A stretch of 64,000 bases of DNA from Devosia sp. MC521 (lineage in GTDB: Bacteria > Pseudomonadota > Alphaproteobacteria > Rhizobiales > Devosiaceae): NCBI RefSeq assembly GCF_014127105.1, contig NZ_CP059902.1, forward strand, positions 1,397,001 to 1,461,000, written 5' to 3'. Shown piece after piece: positions 35,374 through 44,344 of this stretch; positions within the stretch are counted from its first letter, which is position 1; each line of letters opens with the position of its first letter. A program made the position numbers and the translations under genes. The notes under the pieces were generated by a model. The model searched no databases. It was not told where the DNA came from and saw only the letters and a list, made by a program, of their open reading frames with translations.

Positions 35374-35786
35374 CCTTGTGCGTAAGCGGCCTTGCGCGGT
35401 TCCTGAGTGGCGACCACGTTCTCGCGCGCGTCATAGGCGGCGCGGGCGTCAATAATGGCCTCATGGTTTTCAGCGGACCAATCCCATAGCGCGCTGATAG
35501 GGCCCTGTAATGTCTTGCCCAATTGCGTGAGGCTATATTCCACCCGTGGGGGGACTTCAGGATAGATAGTGCGTGTCACCAGCCCGTCGCGCTCCAGATT
35601 GCGCAGGGTCAGCGTCAACATGCGCTGCGATACGCCGTTGATCATGCGCTTGAGTTCGTTGAACCGCAGAGTGCCATTACGCCCCAGCATGCCGACGACC
35701 ATGACGCTCCATTTGTCGCCGATGCGATTGAGCACGTCCGACATGGCAGAGCAATTTGAGTGCAGCGATGTGTCTGTGAGCGACAT
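35370..35786 (-). CDS. HxlR family winged-helix transcriptional regulator
   Basis: A 138-residue MarR-like regulator. The N-terminal Cys (HSNCSAM, residue 12) occupies the place used as a redox or electrophile switch in HypR/QorR-type HxlR proteins. IGDKWSVMVVGMLGRNGTLRFNEL and GVSQRMLTLTLRNLERDGLV are the typical winged helix. The target is unknown; the divergent carboxypeptidase gene at 35920 is a candidate. Ends in a 4-bp overlap with mipZ. Confidence 0.9.
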   Translation of the reverse strand: MSLTDTSLHSNCSAMSDVLNRIGDKWSVMVVGMLGRNGTLRFNELKRMINGVSQRMLTLTLRNLERDGLVTRTIYPEVPPRVEYSLTQLGKTLQGPISALWDWSAENHEAIIDARAAYDARENVVATQEPRKAAYAQG

Positions 35787-35919
35787 GGGACACCTATATA
35801 AGAACTAAGGCACAGAATATATGCGAGGTTACTACTTGTGACTAGCCCCCGTCGCAGATGCGCGCGGTTGGTCAAACTCTCGCCGTTTCCTTGAGATTGC
35901 TGCTCCTGCCTGATAGTAG

Positions 35920-37089
35920 GTGTGCTTCCTAATATCGTGCCGTCGGAGTGTTCCTGACTTGTCTTTCGCTCAGCGCATAGCTTTGATCTTTTTCATGATT
36001 GCAGCCAGTATCTTGCCTGTTCAGGCAACACCGCTGTTGGTTGTCGATCGATCCAATTTGTCAGTGCTGTATGCGCAAGATGCCGGTCAGCCTTGGCATC
36101 CGGCTTCGCTCACCAAACTCATGACGGCCTACGTGGTTTTCGAAGAGCTGGCGCTTGGAACAATTACTCTTGATACCCCTGTCCGGATATCAAAAGGGGC
36201 GGTTGCGCTCGCGCCGAGCAAGTCAGGCCTGGCTGTCGATAGTTCAGTGACGATGCGAGACGCGCTCTACCTGCTGATCGTCCGCTCTGCCAATGACGTT
36301 GCCTATTCCATCGCGGAAACAATTGCGGGCACAGAAGCCAATTTCGCGGTCAAAATGAATGACGTTGCACGTCGCATGGGGATGACGGGGACCAATTTCA
36401 TCAATTCCCACGGTCTGCATGTTGTCGGCCAGGTTTCCACGGCGCGCGACCTAGCAATTCTTTCACTTTACATCGAGCAAGCCTATCCCCAGTACATGCC
36501 CATATTCCAGACTGGCACTGTGCGATTGAACAAGGCAGTGTATGAGGCCAACAACGCGCTTCTGAAGGGGTTTTCCGGCACCAACGGCATGAAGACAGGG
36601 TACACCTGTGCTGCGGGACTGAACGTCGTTGCGACGGTCGATCGTAATGGTCGCCGCCTCTTAGCTGTTGTTCTCGGTGGTTCTTCAGCACGCGAACGCA
36701 ATGAGCGGGCAGCCGAGCTCTTCACCAATGCCCTGTCGGGTCGTTATCAAGGGAGTGGCCAGTCGCTGCTCAGCCTCGTAAACTCTGGTGGAGCAGCCCA
36801 AGACATGCGGCCATTGGTGTGCGGCGCTGGGGCGCCAGAGTATATCAAGGCGCGCGAAGCTGAGTTCCCTATGGGCCTTAAAGGCCAGCCAAGCTATCTC
36901 AACGATGAGATTCCATTGCGCGAATATACGGTTGTGGATTTGGGCCGCACACGGGCCGTCGCGTTTCCGCGTCCACGCCCGGCGCATGTTTCTCGGTTCG
37001 CGGCGCCAGCAGTTGCCGCAACCTCTACGGCTCCGATTGTAGCGGAACGAGCAGTATCCCTGCCAATACCGCGTCCCGCGGACCTCTAG
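35920..37089 (+). CDS. D-alanyl-D-alanine carboxypeptidase (PBP5/S11 family)
   Basis: A 389-residue periplasmic low-molecular-weight penicillin-binding protein trimming stem-peptide D-Ala. The signal peptide ends near PVQA-TP. Catalytic motifs: Ser-Leu-Thr-Lys (SxxK, about 63), Ser-Ala-Asn (SxN, about 126) and Lys-Thr-Gly in GMKTGYTC (about 227). The C-terminal 70 residues are Ala/Pro-rich with no clear membrane anchor. The GTG start at 35920 lacks a good ribosome-binding site; TTG 35959, 10 nt after GGAG, would begin at the signal peptide and may be right. It overlaps tusA tail to tail by 4 bp (CTAG). Confidence 0.9.
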   Translation: MCFLISCRRSVPDLSFAQRIALIFFMIAASILPVQATPLLVVDRSNLSVLYAQDAGQPWHPASLTKLMTAYVVFEELALGTITLDTPVRISKGAVALAPSKSGLAVDSSVTMRDALYLLIVRSANDVAYSIAETIAGTEANFAVKMNDVARRMGMTGTNFINSHGLHVVGQVSTARDLAILSLYIEQAYPQYMPIFQTGTVRLNKAVYEANNALLKGFSGTNGMKTGYTCAAGLNVVATVDRNGRRLLAVVLGGSSARERNERAAELFTNALSGRYQGSGQSLLSLVNSGGAAQDMRPLVCGAGAPEYIKAREAEFPMGLKGQPSYLNDEIPLREYTVVDLGRTRAVAFPRPRPAHVSRFAAPAVAATSTAPIVAERAVSLPIPRPADL

Positions 37090-37322
37090 CCCGCCGAGCC
37101 AATCCGGACGGTGAGAGAGATAACCTCTCCGTTCGTTTGCACGTCGCAATGATGTCCATTCTGACGGCAGAACAGCGGGATATCGATTTTCGCCATCGCG
37201 TCTGTCGTGAGGATGAGGAGCTGATCGCCCGCATTCGCAGTGGCAGCGGCCTTTTCCAGTTTCAAGACGGGAAGGGGGCATTTCAGCCCCCTTGCATCAA
37301 TGGTCAGGACGTTAGTTTCCAA
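37086..37322 (-). CDS. TusA family sulfurtransferase
   Basis: A 78-residue sulfur-carrier protein. DARGLKCPLP contains the Cys-Pro-x-Pro sulfur-binding motif (Cys15), with a typical LTTDAMAKIDIPLFC following. TTG at 37320-37322 gives the usual length; an ATG at 37346 adds eight residues. The start lies inside the end of the CAP lipoprotein gene (11-bp overlap), implying coupled translation. It may serve tRNA thiolation or molybdenum enzymes; unproven. Confidence 0.88.
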   Translation of the reverse strand: METNVLTIDARGLKCPLPVLKLEKAAATANAGDQLLILTTDAMAKIDIPLFCRQNGHHCDVQTNGEVISLTVRIGSAG

Positions 37323-37797
37323 GAACAAGCACCCAGTGAATGCCATAGGCGGAGTTCGGGTTGAACGCGACGCCGATACCAGCCTTTGAGGCGTTTGCGG
37401 CGAGGGCGACGGCATCCGCAGGGTTGTTGCGCCAGCCTGAGAAGGTCTCAGCGAATGTCGCATAGCCTGCGCTCAGCTTCATTTGGACAAGTCCGCCCGG
37501 CATGCTCGGCGCGACGCCGGTCTGAGCGTACTGATTGGCAAGCGCCTGTGCGGAGCCATTGAGGCCAGCATCAGCGACCAGTGGAGGCATGTTTTGGTTG
37601 GCGCGATAGGCGTTTACCAGCGCAATGGCCTGCTGTGAGTCGAGGCGTGCATTGGGCACGTCCATCCGTGCGGTCAGAGCAGGTTGGAGGCCTGCGGGAG
37701 AAGATCCGCCGCCGCCGCCAAATGAAACGCACCCGGCTACGAGCAACGTCATCGACCCCATGAGTGCAAAGCGGGCCAAACTTCTGTTATTCGACAT
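37312..37797 (-). CDS. CAP-domain lipoprotein
   Basis: A 161-residue predicted outer-envelope lipoprotein. The lipobox Leu-Val-Ala-Gly-Cys puts the lipidated Cys at 23, followed by a Gly-rich linker. The CAP (SCP-like) fold is indicated by ALVNAYRANQNMPPL, LNGSAQALANQYA, ATFAETFSGW and the C-terminal IHWVLVLGN. Catalysis has not been established for most bacterial CAP proteins. First gene before tusA. Confidence 0.85.
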   Translation of the reverse strand: MSNNRSLARFALMGSMTLLVAGCVSFGGGGGSSPAGLQPALTARMDVPNARLDSQQAIALVNAYRANQNMPPLVADAGLNGSAQALANQYAQTGVAPSMPGGLVQMKLSAGYATFAETFSGWRNNPADAVALAANASKAGIGVAFNPNSAYGIHWVLVLGN

Positions 37798-37987
37798 ATC
37801 TTTCCTTCTGGCGCGCCGCGGTCCATAAGAGGAGCGAGACTTCGTCCATATATCTATATTAGCTCAGTTGGTTGGCCGTTAAAAACCGGCACTATGACGA
37901 TTTTCATTAGATATTGGCCACCTTGGTGTTCCTTGTGCACTGAGAGCTGGCAAACAAGGCAGCATTGTGGGGGAGGTTGCACTGACT

Positions 37988-39544
37988 GTGAGTCTGTCTA
38001 AATCCGTACAAGAAGTGCGTGCCACGTCAGTGTCCGTGATTTTCCTCGTGTTGTGCCTCGCCGCTTTCGTTGGGGTCTTCACCTATTTTCTCGCAAATGT
38101 CGCTGCGCAAACCAAAATTCAGCTCGAAGATGACGCTGCTTCTACAACGCAAGTGGTCGCGACCAATGGGCTTTGGATGAACCAGCTGGCAATTCAAACT
38201 TTGCGCCGGATGGATTCACTCATCGAGGATAGTCCTCTGTCTGTAGATGCCGAGGCATTTGGTAAGATTATGGAGGACCGTCCGCCGGAACTCATCGTTA
38301 GCCTTATCGATGCCGATGCCAACCTCTTGTTCAGTAGCGCGCGATTTATGCCCGGCGTAAATCTGCGTGAGCGTGACTATTTTCAGTCGATACGCAGCGG
38401 AGCAGCGTTTGCGACTTCAGCCAAGGTCGTGACGCAACCTAGGGGGCGCGAAGGCTTTGTATTTGCTAAGAGATTAACGCGCAACAATGTCTTTGTTGGT
38501 GCGGTTGCAGTCGCTTACCCGAACAGTGTGCTTGAATCTTTCGTGCGCGACGTTGAGCTGGAGGCTGGGGCGTCCATCAGCCTCTTTCGGCGCGACGGGC
38601 GGCTTATGGCGCGCTATCCACACACCAATGTGCCCGATCTCGTGGGCGACGTTCTGTTCACCGAACACCTTGAACGAGGTGACAGCGGGACATTTTTTGC
38701 CGATCGCTCACCCTCGGACGGCCAGCCAAAGATTCTCGGTTATCGCGCGATACAGGGAACCGACATGGTCGCCGTGGTCGCAATACCGACGGAAGGCGCG
38801 TGGGGACGATACCGGGCGGAATTAATGTCCATCTTGGTCATCGTAGCCCCCATCTGCGTTGCGCTGATCATAGTCGGTCTGTGGATATGGCGGCTATTGA
38901 GACGTGACGCTGCCCATGCTGAAGAGCTCGAGACGGCGAATGAAACCAACATGATGTTGTTTCGCGAAATCCATCACCGCGTGAAAAATAACCTCCAGTC
39001 TGTTCAGTCCCTTATCCGGCTTCAGGATATCCCTGAAGCGGCCAAGCTCGATTTGCAAAGTCGCTTGGGCGCGATGGCGGCCATGCATGAACATATCTAC
39101 CGCCGTGATGAATATGAGGACATTGACGCTCACGACATTGTCCCGGTGGTCATCAATGAAGTGGTTCGCGCCTACGGCAAGCCGGTGGAAATCATCTACG
39201 AACTGGATCGGTGTTATGTCGATCGCGACCACATCACGCCCCTGTCACTACTGCTCAGTGAAGTTGTGACCAATGCTCTGAAATACGCTTTCCCTGATGG
39301 GCGGGAAGGGCGTATCCGCATCATTATGAACGACTTCTACAATGGGCGATGCCAGCTCATCGTCGCCGATAATGGGGTCGGCATGCCGAAAAATGGCGTG
39401 CCCAGCACCAGCATGGGGCTCCGCCTCATTCGCGGCGTGGTGGCGCAGATGGGCGGCACTTATGAGTATTTGCCCAGTGCCGGTACGCGATTTGAAGCGA
39501 ATATCGCCCTGAGCGCAGTCGGCCACCACGCAGAGCATCGTTAA
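37988..39544 (+). CDS. HisKA_2-type membrane sensor histidine kinase
   Basis: A 518-residue sensor kinase: membrane helix near residues 14-36, a periplasmic dCache-like domain (about 40-270) with LRERDYFQSIRSG, a second helix near 280-303, then REIHHRVKNNLQSVQSL with the phospho-accepting His and an HATPase domain (VVTNALKYAFPDG, VADNGVGMP, GLRLI). The His box belongs to the HisKA_2 class found in general-stress and light/chemical sensors. GTG 37988 follows GGGGGAGG by 11 nt; GTG 37967 is the alternative. No response regulator is adjacent. Confidence 0.88.
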   Translation: MSLSKSVQEVRATSVSVIFLVLCLAAFVGVFTYFLANVAAQTKIQLEDDAASTTQVVATNGLWMNQLAIQTLRRMDSLIEDSPLSVDAEAFGKIMEDRPPELIVSLIDADANLLFSSARFMPGVNLRERDYFQSIRSGAAFATSAKVVTQPRGREGFVFAKRLTRNNVFVGAVAVAYPNSVLESFVRDVELEAGASISLFRRDGRLMARYPHTNVPDLVGDVLFTEHLERGDSGTFFADRSPSDGQPKILGYRAIQGTDMVAVVAIPTEGAWGRYRAELMSILVIVAPICVALIIVGLWIWRLLRRDAAHAEELETANETNMMLFREIHHRVKNNLQSVQSLIRLQDIPEAAKLDLQSRLGAMAAMHEHIYRRDEYEDIDAHDIVPVVINEVVRAYGKPVEIIYELDRCYVDRDHITPLSLLLSEVVTNALKYAFPDGREGRIRIIMNDFYNGRCQLIVADNGVGMPKNGVPSTSMGLRLIRGVVAQMGGTYEYLPSAGTRFEANIALSAVGHHAEHR

Positions 39545-39614
39545 ACTGGCAAATTCGCACTTGCGCCACCGGCCGAGGTCCGGCAAAGCGTAAGTGGAAT
39601 AGATTGGTCAGGTT

Positions 39615-41336
39615 ATGCTGAAGCGCTTCTTTGCTTACTACGCTCCCTATAAGGGATTGTTTATATTAGACTTTGGATGCGCCGTGCTCGCTGGATTGCT
39701 TGAGCTGGCTTTCCCTGTCGCTGTCTCCAAATTTGTCGACGAGTTATTGCCGCAGGGAGATTACAACCTCATCCTCCTTGCGGGGATAACTTTGCTCGTC
39801 ATCTACTGCTTTGGCGCTGTTCTTAAAGCCGTCGTGAACTATTTTGGTCACGTGCTGGGTGTCTCTATCGAGACCGATATGCGCAGGCAGGTGTTCGATC
39901 ATTTGCAGAAGTTGAGCTTCCGCTTCTTCGATAATCATAAGACCGGCCATCTAATTACGCACGTTACCAAGGACTTGGAAGACGTGGGTGAGGTTGCGCA
40001 CCACGGCCCCGAAGATGTGTTCATCGCCATCATGACCTTCATTGGCGCGTTCATTTTGATGTTCCTGACCAATTGGAAATTGGCAGTGATCACCGTGGTG
40101 CTCGTGCCGGTGCTGAGCTGGTTGGTCGCGACCCAAGGCAAGAAAATGACCCGCAACTGGCGTGAGCTGTTCCGCCAAGTGGGGGACTTCAATACCCGTG
40201 TCGAAGACGCCATTGGCGGCGTTCGAGTGGTCAAGGCCTTCGCCAATGAGGAGCACGAGGCAAAGCTCTTCGCCGGCAACAATCAGGCCTATAGGTCTAC
40301 CAAACTGCGCGCCTATGCGATTATGACCACCAGTCAGGTCGTAACCTATCTCTCGACCCGAGTGGTCCAGCTGATGGTCATGTTGGTGGGTGCTTGGCTC
40401 GTTACGCTGGGTGAGTTGAGCTATGGCGGCTTTGTTAGCTTCTTGCTTTTGGTAACGGTCTTTATGCGCCCAATCGACCAGATCGCAGGCGTTTTGGAGA
40501 GCTATCCCAAAGGCATAGCGGGCTTCACGCGATTTACCAAGCTGATCGATACAGCACCAGATATTGCCGATAAGCCCGATGCCGTAACCGTATCGCATCT
40601 GCGTGGCGACATTCGTTTTAACGATGTGAGCTTTGCGTATGAAAGCGGCCGAACGATTTTGGCCAATATCAATCTTGACATCAAAGCGGGCGAAACGCTC
40701 GCTATTGTTGGACCGTCGGGCGCTGGGAAAACAACTCTTTGCGCGCTCTTGCCGCGCTTCTACGAGATCAATTCGGGTTCAATCTCCGTGGATGGGATCG
40801 ATATTCGCGATATGACGCAAACCAGTCTGCGCGAGCAAATCGGCATCGTGCAGCAGGACGTCTTCCTCTTCGGTGGCACCTTGCGCGATAATATCGCTTA
40901 TGGCCGCCTCGGCGCGACGGATGAGGAGATCATGGAAGCGGCGCGCCGGGCGCGGCTTGAAGCAGTGATCGCCCGTATGCCCAATGGGCTCGATACCATG
41001 GTTGGCGAACGCGGCGTAAAACTCTCCGGGGGCCAAAAGCAACGTGTAGCTATTGCTCGTATCTTCTTGAAAAACCCACCGATTTTGGTTCTCGATGAGG
41101 CGACGTCGGCACTCGATACGGCTACCGAATTGGCGATCCAACGCTCGCTGGCGGAGCTCGCAGTTGGCCGCACTTCACTGATCATCGCGCATCGCCTTGC
41201 CACTATTCAGCACGCGGACCGGATTGTCGTCGTCGACGAAACCGGCATTGTGGAGCAGGGGCCGCACGCAGAACTCTTGAACTTGGGTGGGGCCTATGCG
41301 CGGTTGCACCGGGCCCAGTTTGGCGAGTTGAATTAG
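39615..41336 (+). CDS. ABC transporter, exporter-type half transporter (permease plus ATPase)
   Basis: A 573-residue protein with six membrane segments in the first 300 residues and an ATPase domain after 335. Walker A is GPSGAGKTT, signature LSGGQKQR, Walker B ILVLDEATSALD and the switch His in IAHRLAT. It probably works as a homodimer. It begins a four-gene operon with FecCD permeases and a FepC-type ATPase (24-bp gap), so a role in siderophore or heme traffic is possible. The direction of transport cannot be told from sequence. Confidence 0.9.
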   Translation: MLKRFFAYYAPYKGLFILDFGCAVLAGLLELAFPVAVSKFVDELLPQGDYNLILLAGITLLVIYCFGAVLKAVVNYFGHVLGVSIETDMRRQVFDHLQKLSFRFFDNHKTGHLITHVTKDLEDVGEVAHHGPEDVFIAIMTFIGAFILMFLTNWKLAVITVVLVPVLSWLVATQGKKMTRNWRELFRQVGDFNTRVEDAIGGVRVVKAFANEEHEAKLFAGNNQAYRSTKLRAYAIMTTSQVVTYLSTRVVQLMVMLVGAWLVTLGELSYGGFVSFLLLVTVFMRPIDQIAGVLESYPKGIAGFTRFTKLIDTAPDIADKPDAVTVSHLRGDIRFNDVSFAYESGRTILANINLDIKAGETLAIVGPSGAGKTTLCALLPRFYEINSGSISVDGIDIRDMTQTSLREQIGIVQQDVFLFGGTLRDNIAYGRLGATDEEIMEAARRARLEAVIARMPNGLDTMVGERGVKLSGGQKQRVAIARIFLKNPPILVLDEATSALDTATELAIQRSLAELAVGRTSLIIAHRLATIQHADRIVVVDETGIVEQGPHAELLNLGGAYARLHRAQFGELN

Positions 41337-41360
41337 CATGCTTGGAACAAAGGGCTTCTA

Positions 41361-42425
41361 ATGGCGTCGCTATCGATGACAAGCCAAAAATTGGCGCAAG
41401 GGGAAGCGAAACGCCCCGGTGTTGTCGATAGCAATCGCTCGCGTTTTTTGGGGTTAATTGTCTGTTTCTGCGTGCTTATTTTCGCGGTGACACTCAGTCT
41501 TGGTATTGGCGCGCGCTATATCCCTGTTGCCACTGTTGTAGATGCCCTCTTCGCCTACAACGATAGCGACGATCACGCCATTATCGCCGGGCTGCGCGCA
41601 CCGAAGACAATTATGGGCGTGCTGGTGGGGACAGCGCTTGGCCTGTCTGGTGCATTGATCCAAGCGTTGACGCGTAACCCACTGGCCGATCCTGGTATTT
41701 TGGGCATCAACGCAGGAGCGGCATTCTTCGTCGTTATCGGCATCGGCTTCTTCGGGGTCAGCGGCATTGGCGGCTATGTCTGGTTCGCACTGGCAGGGGC
41801 CATTAGCGCGACAGTGATCGTTTATGTCATCGGCTCGGCTGGTCGGGGCGGGGCAACGCCCTTGCGATTGACCTTATCAGGCGTGGCCTTGGGCGCCGTG
41901 CTGGGGGGCGTCACGTCGGGGATATCGCTGCTCGATCCAAGCACCTTTGACCGCATGCGCCAGTGGAGCGCGGGCTCCCTCGTGACGACGGGTTACGAAG
42001 CATTATCAACAGTTTGGCCGTTCTTTCTGGTGGGCTTTGGGCTTGCGCTGTTTGTGGCGCGCCCGCTCAATGCTGTGGCATTGGGCAATGATTTGGCGGC
42101 CGCTTTAGGCGCGAATTTGTGGCGCACGAGAACCTTGGTGGTTATCGCAACGACGCTTCTTGCCGGCGCTTCAACGGCCGCGGTTGGACCCATCGGCTTT
42201 GTGGGATTGATGGTTCCGCATGTGGCACGCTGGTACGTAGGTCCTGACCAGCGTTGGATTTTTTCGTACACGGCGGTATTGGCGCCGATCCTGCTTTTGG
42301 TATCCGATATTGTCGGGCGCGTGGTGTTGGCGCCGGGTGAGCTCCAAGTTGGCATAGTGCTGGCATTTATGGGCGCCCCAGTGGTCATTTTCTTGGCCCG
42401 AAGGGGCAAGGTGAGCGGATTATGA
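41361..42425 (+). CDS. FecCD family iron-chelate ABC permease 1
   Basis: A 354-residue inner-membrane permease with about nine to ten helices. The family motif RAPKTIMGVLVGTALGLSGAL is near residue 75, followed by TRNPLADPGILGINAGAA. PIGFVGLMVPHVAR near 270 matches the BtuC/FecCD ATPase-coupling region. ATGA overlap with the second permease. Confidence 0.93.
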   Translation: MASLSMTSQKLAQGEAKRPGVVDSNRSRFLGLIVCFCVLIFAVTLSLGIGARYIPVATVVDALFAYNDSDDHAIIAGLRAPKTIMGVLVGTALGLSGALIQALTRNPLADPGILGINAGAAFFVVIGIGFFGVSGIGGYVWFALAGAISATVIVYVIGSAGRGGATPLRLTLSGVALGAVLGGVTSGISLLDPSTFDRMRQWSAGSLVTTGYEALSTVWPFFLVGFGLALFVARPLNAVALGNDLAAALGANLWRTRTLVVIATTLLAGASTAAVGPIGFVGLMVPHVARWYVGPDQRWIFSYTAVLAPILLLVSDIVGRVVLAPGELQVGIVLAFMGAPVVIFLARRGKVSGL

Positions 42426-43471
42426 AAACGCTCGCGAGTGGTCGGCGGACTGTGGTTTTGCGATCGCGGCGCTGGCCGTTCTCTCAGCGCATAGATGTGC
42501 AGTCGTGGCTGGTCATTGGCGGGCTTTTCGCCGTTGCTGGGTTCCTCACAATCGTCTCGCTGGCTTCCGGCGATTTTGCGGTGAGCTTTCCCGATGTGAT
42601 TGGCGCACTCCTCGGTCAGGCAGACGGTCGGACCCATATGGTTGTGGTCGAATGGCGTCTGCCGAGGGTCCTGCTGGCGCTGATCCTCGGCGCGGCATTG
42701 GGCATGGCGGGAGCCATCTTTCAGTCGCTGACGCGAAACCCGCTCGGCAGTCCAGACATCATTGGGTTTGACGCGGGAAGCTATACGGGCGCGCTTATCG
42801 TCATCACGCTGCTTGGCGGGGGCTATATGGCGGTCGCCGGTGGAGCGCTCGTTGGAGGGCTCGTGACGGCGCTGCTGGTTTATCTCCTCGCGTATCGTCG
42901 CGGCGTGCAGGGGTTTAGACTGATCATCGTCGGTATCGGCGTTTCGGCCATGCTGAACTCGCTCAACACCTGGATGCTACTGCGGGCTAAGGTTGAAGTG
43001 GCAATGATGGCGTCGGTGTGGGGGGCAGGGAGCCTCAATGGCATGACGCTCGAGCGTCTGAGCTATGCTGGCGTGATCCTGCTTGTTCTCATTCCGGCTG
43101 CACTGCTGCTCAGTCGCCCTTTGGCGCAGCTGGAGTTGGGCGATGATGCGGCGCGCGGTCTCGGTGTCAATGCCGAGAAAAGCAGGGTTCTCTTATTGGT
43201 GGTGGGCGTTGGCCTTACGGCTGTGGTCACAGCGACGGCTGGGCCGATTGGGTTTGTGGCTCTGGTCGCGCCGCAATTGGCGCGGCGGCTGACGGGAGAC
43301 GCTGGCGTTGCCTTGCTGCCGGCGGCGGCAATGGGTGGGGTATTGCTATTGGCAGCGGATTTCATCGCCCAACGCGCCTTTGCGCCGACGCAACTGCCTG
43401 TGGGCATAGTTACAGTGAGCTTGGGCGGCATCTATTTCGCCTGGCTCCTTATTCGTGAGGCGCGGCGCTGA
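42422..43471 (+). CDS. FecCD family iron-chelate ABC permease 2
   Basis: A 349-residue paralogue of the preceding permease. RLPRVLLALILGAALGMAGAI, then TRNPLGSPDIIGFDAGSYTG and PIGFVALVAPQLARRL are the conserved blocks. The two subunits are expected to form a FepD/FepG-like heterodimer. It overlaps the upstream gene by 4 bp and the downstream ATPase by 1 bp. Confidence 0.93.
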   Translation: MKTLASGRRTVVLRSRRWPFSQRIDVQSWLVIGGLFAVAGFLTIVSLASGDFAVSFPDVIGALLGQADGRTHMVVVEWRLPRVLLALILGAALGMAGAIFQSLTRNPLGSPDIIGFDAGSYTGALIVITLLGGGYMAVAGGALVGGLVTALLVYLLAYRRGVQGFRLIIVGIGVSAMLNSLNTWMLLRAKVEVAMMASVWGAGSLNGMTLERLSYAGVILLVLIPAALLLSRPLAQLELGDDAARGLGVNAEKSRVLLLVVGVGLTAVVTATAGPIGFVALVAPQLARRLTGDAGVALLPAAAMGGVLLLAADFIAQRAFAPTQLPVGIVTVSLGGIYFAWLLIREARR

Positions 43472-44289
43472 TGACGGACGAGAAAAGCTACCCGGTGCGG
43501 CTCGCCGCTAAGAGCGCCACTTTTGGCTATGAGCAGCGGATCATCTCGCGCGAGTTGTCCGTCGCAATTCCGGACAAGTCTTTTACGGTGATTGTCGGAG
43601 CGAATGCGTGCGGGAAATCGACCCTCTTGCGGGCGCTTTCGAGATTGATCAAGCCTAGGGAAGGGCAGGTGATCCTCGATGGTCAGTCGATCCACTCTCT
43701 GCCCGCCAAGGAAGTGGCACGGCGCTTGGGCCTTCTGCCGCAAAGCTCGATTGCACCCGATGGCATTCGGGCGGCCGATCTGATCGCGCGGGGACGATAC
43801 CCGCATCAAAAGCTGTTCCAGCAATGGTCAGAGGCTGATGAGGCGGCCGTATTGGAGGCCATGGACGCGACCAAGGTGACCGAGCTTTCCGATCGCCTGG
43901 TGGACGAGCTGTCCGGTGGTCAGCGCCAACGCGTGTGGGTGGCCATGGTTCTAGCTCAACAGACGCCAATTCTGTTGCTTGATGAGCCGACCACTTTCCT
44001 CGATATCACGCATCAGATCGAGCTGATGGAGCTGATGAGTGACCTCAATTCAAAGAATGGTCAGACCGTGGTCGCGGTCTTGCACGACCTCAATCATGCC
44101 TGCCGCTATGCCAGCCACATCATTGCGATGCGAGACGGGCAAGTGGTGGCCGAAGGCAGGCCATCTGACATCATCACGGCGGAATTGGTTGAGGCCGTGT
44201 TCGGCCTGCCGTGCCTGATTATAGACGATCCGGTGTCCCACACGCCGCTGGTTATTCCTAAAGGCTTTTCAGGGCGCTACGCTGAATAA
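43471..44289 (+). CDS. FepC-type iron-chelate ABC transporter ATPase
   Basis: A 272-residue ATPase that energises the two FecCD permeases. Walker A GANACGKSTLL (near residue 35), signature LSGGQRQRVW and Walker B LLLDEPTTFLDI are intact. A TGATG junction ties it to the second permease. No periplasmic binding protein gene is found in the operon or elsewhere in the window. Confidence 0.93.
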   Translation: MTDEKSYPVRLAAKSATFGYEQRIISRELSVAIPDKSFTVIVGANACGKSTLLRALSRLIKPREGQVILDGQSIHSLPAKEVARRLGLLPQSSIAPDGIRAADLIARGRYPHQKLFQQWSEADEAAVLEAMDATKVTELSDRLVDELSGGQRQRVWVAMVLAQQTPILLLDEPTTFLDITHQIELMELMSDLNSKNGQTVVAVLHDLNHACRYASHIIAMRDGQVVAEGRPSDIITAELVEAVFGLPCLIIDDPVSHTPLVIPKGFSGRYAE

Positions 44290-44290
44290 C

Positions 44291-44316
44291 GAAAAAGCCG
44301 CCAGAGGATTCTGGCG
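44291..44316 (-). terminator. Terminator between the iron-chelate and sugar operons
   Basis: CGCCAGA pairs with TCTGGCG (44299-44305 and 44310-44316, loop of 4). On the minus strand the stem is followed by GC and five T residues, so it mainly ends the minus-strand sugar operon; the plus side has only a weak T-rich tail. Confidence 0.8.
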
Positions 44317-44344
44317 ACTTCTTGATTCAAAACTTTAATTGCGA

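Noticed and set aside
37860-37875. 16-nt tRNA D-arm-like sequence (TAGCTCAGTTGGTTGG)
   Set aside because: No acceptor stem, anticodon arm or T arm follows, so it is likely chance rather than a tRNA or attachment-site remnant.
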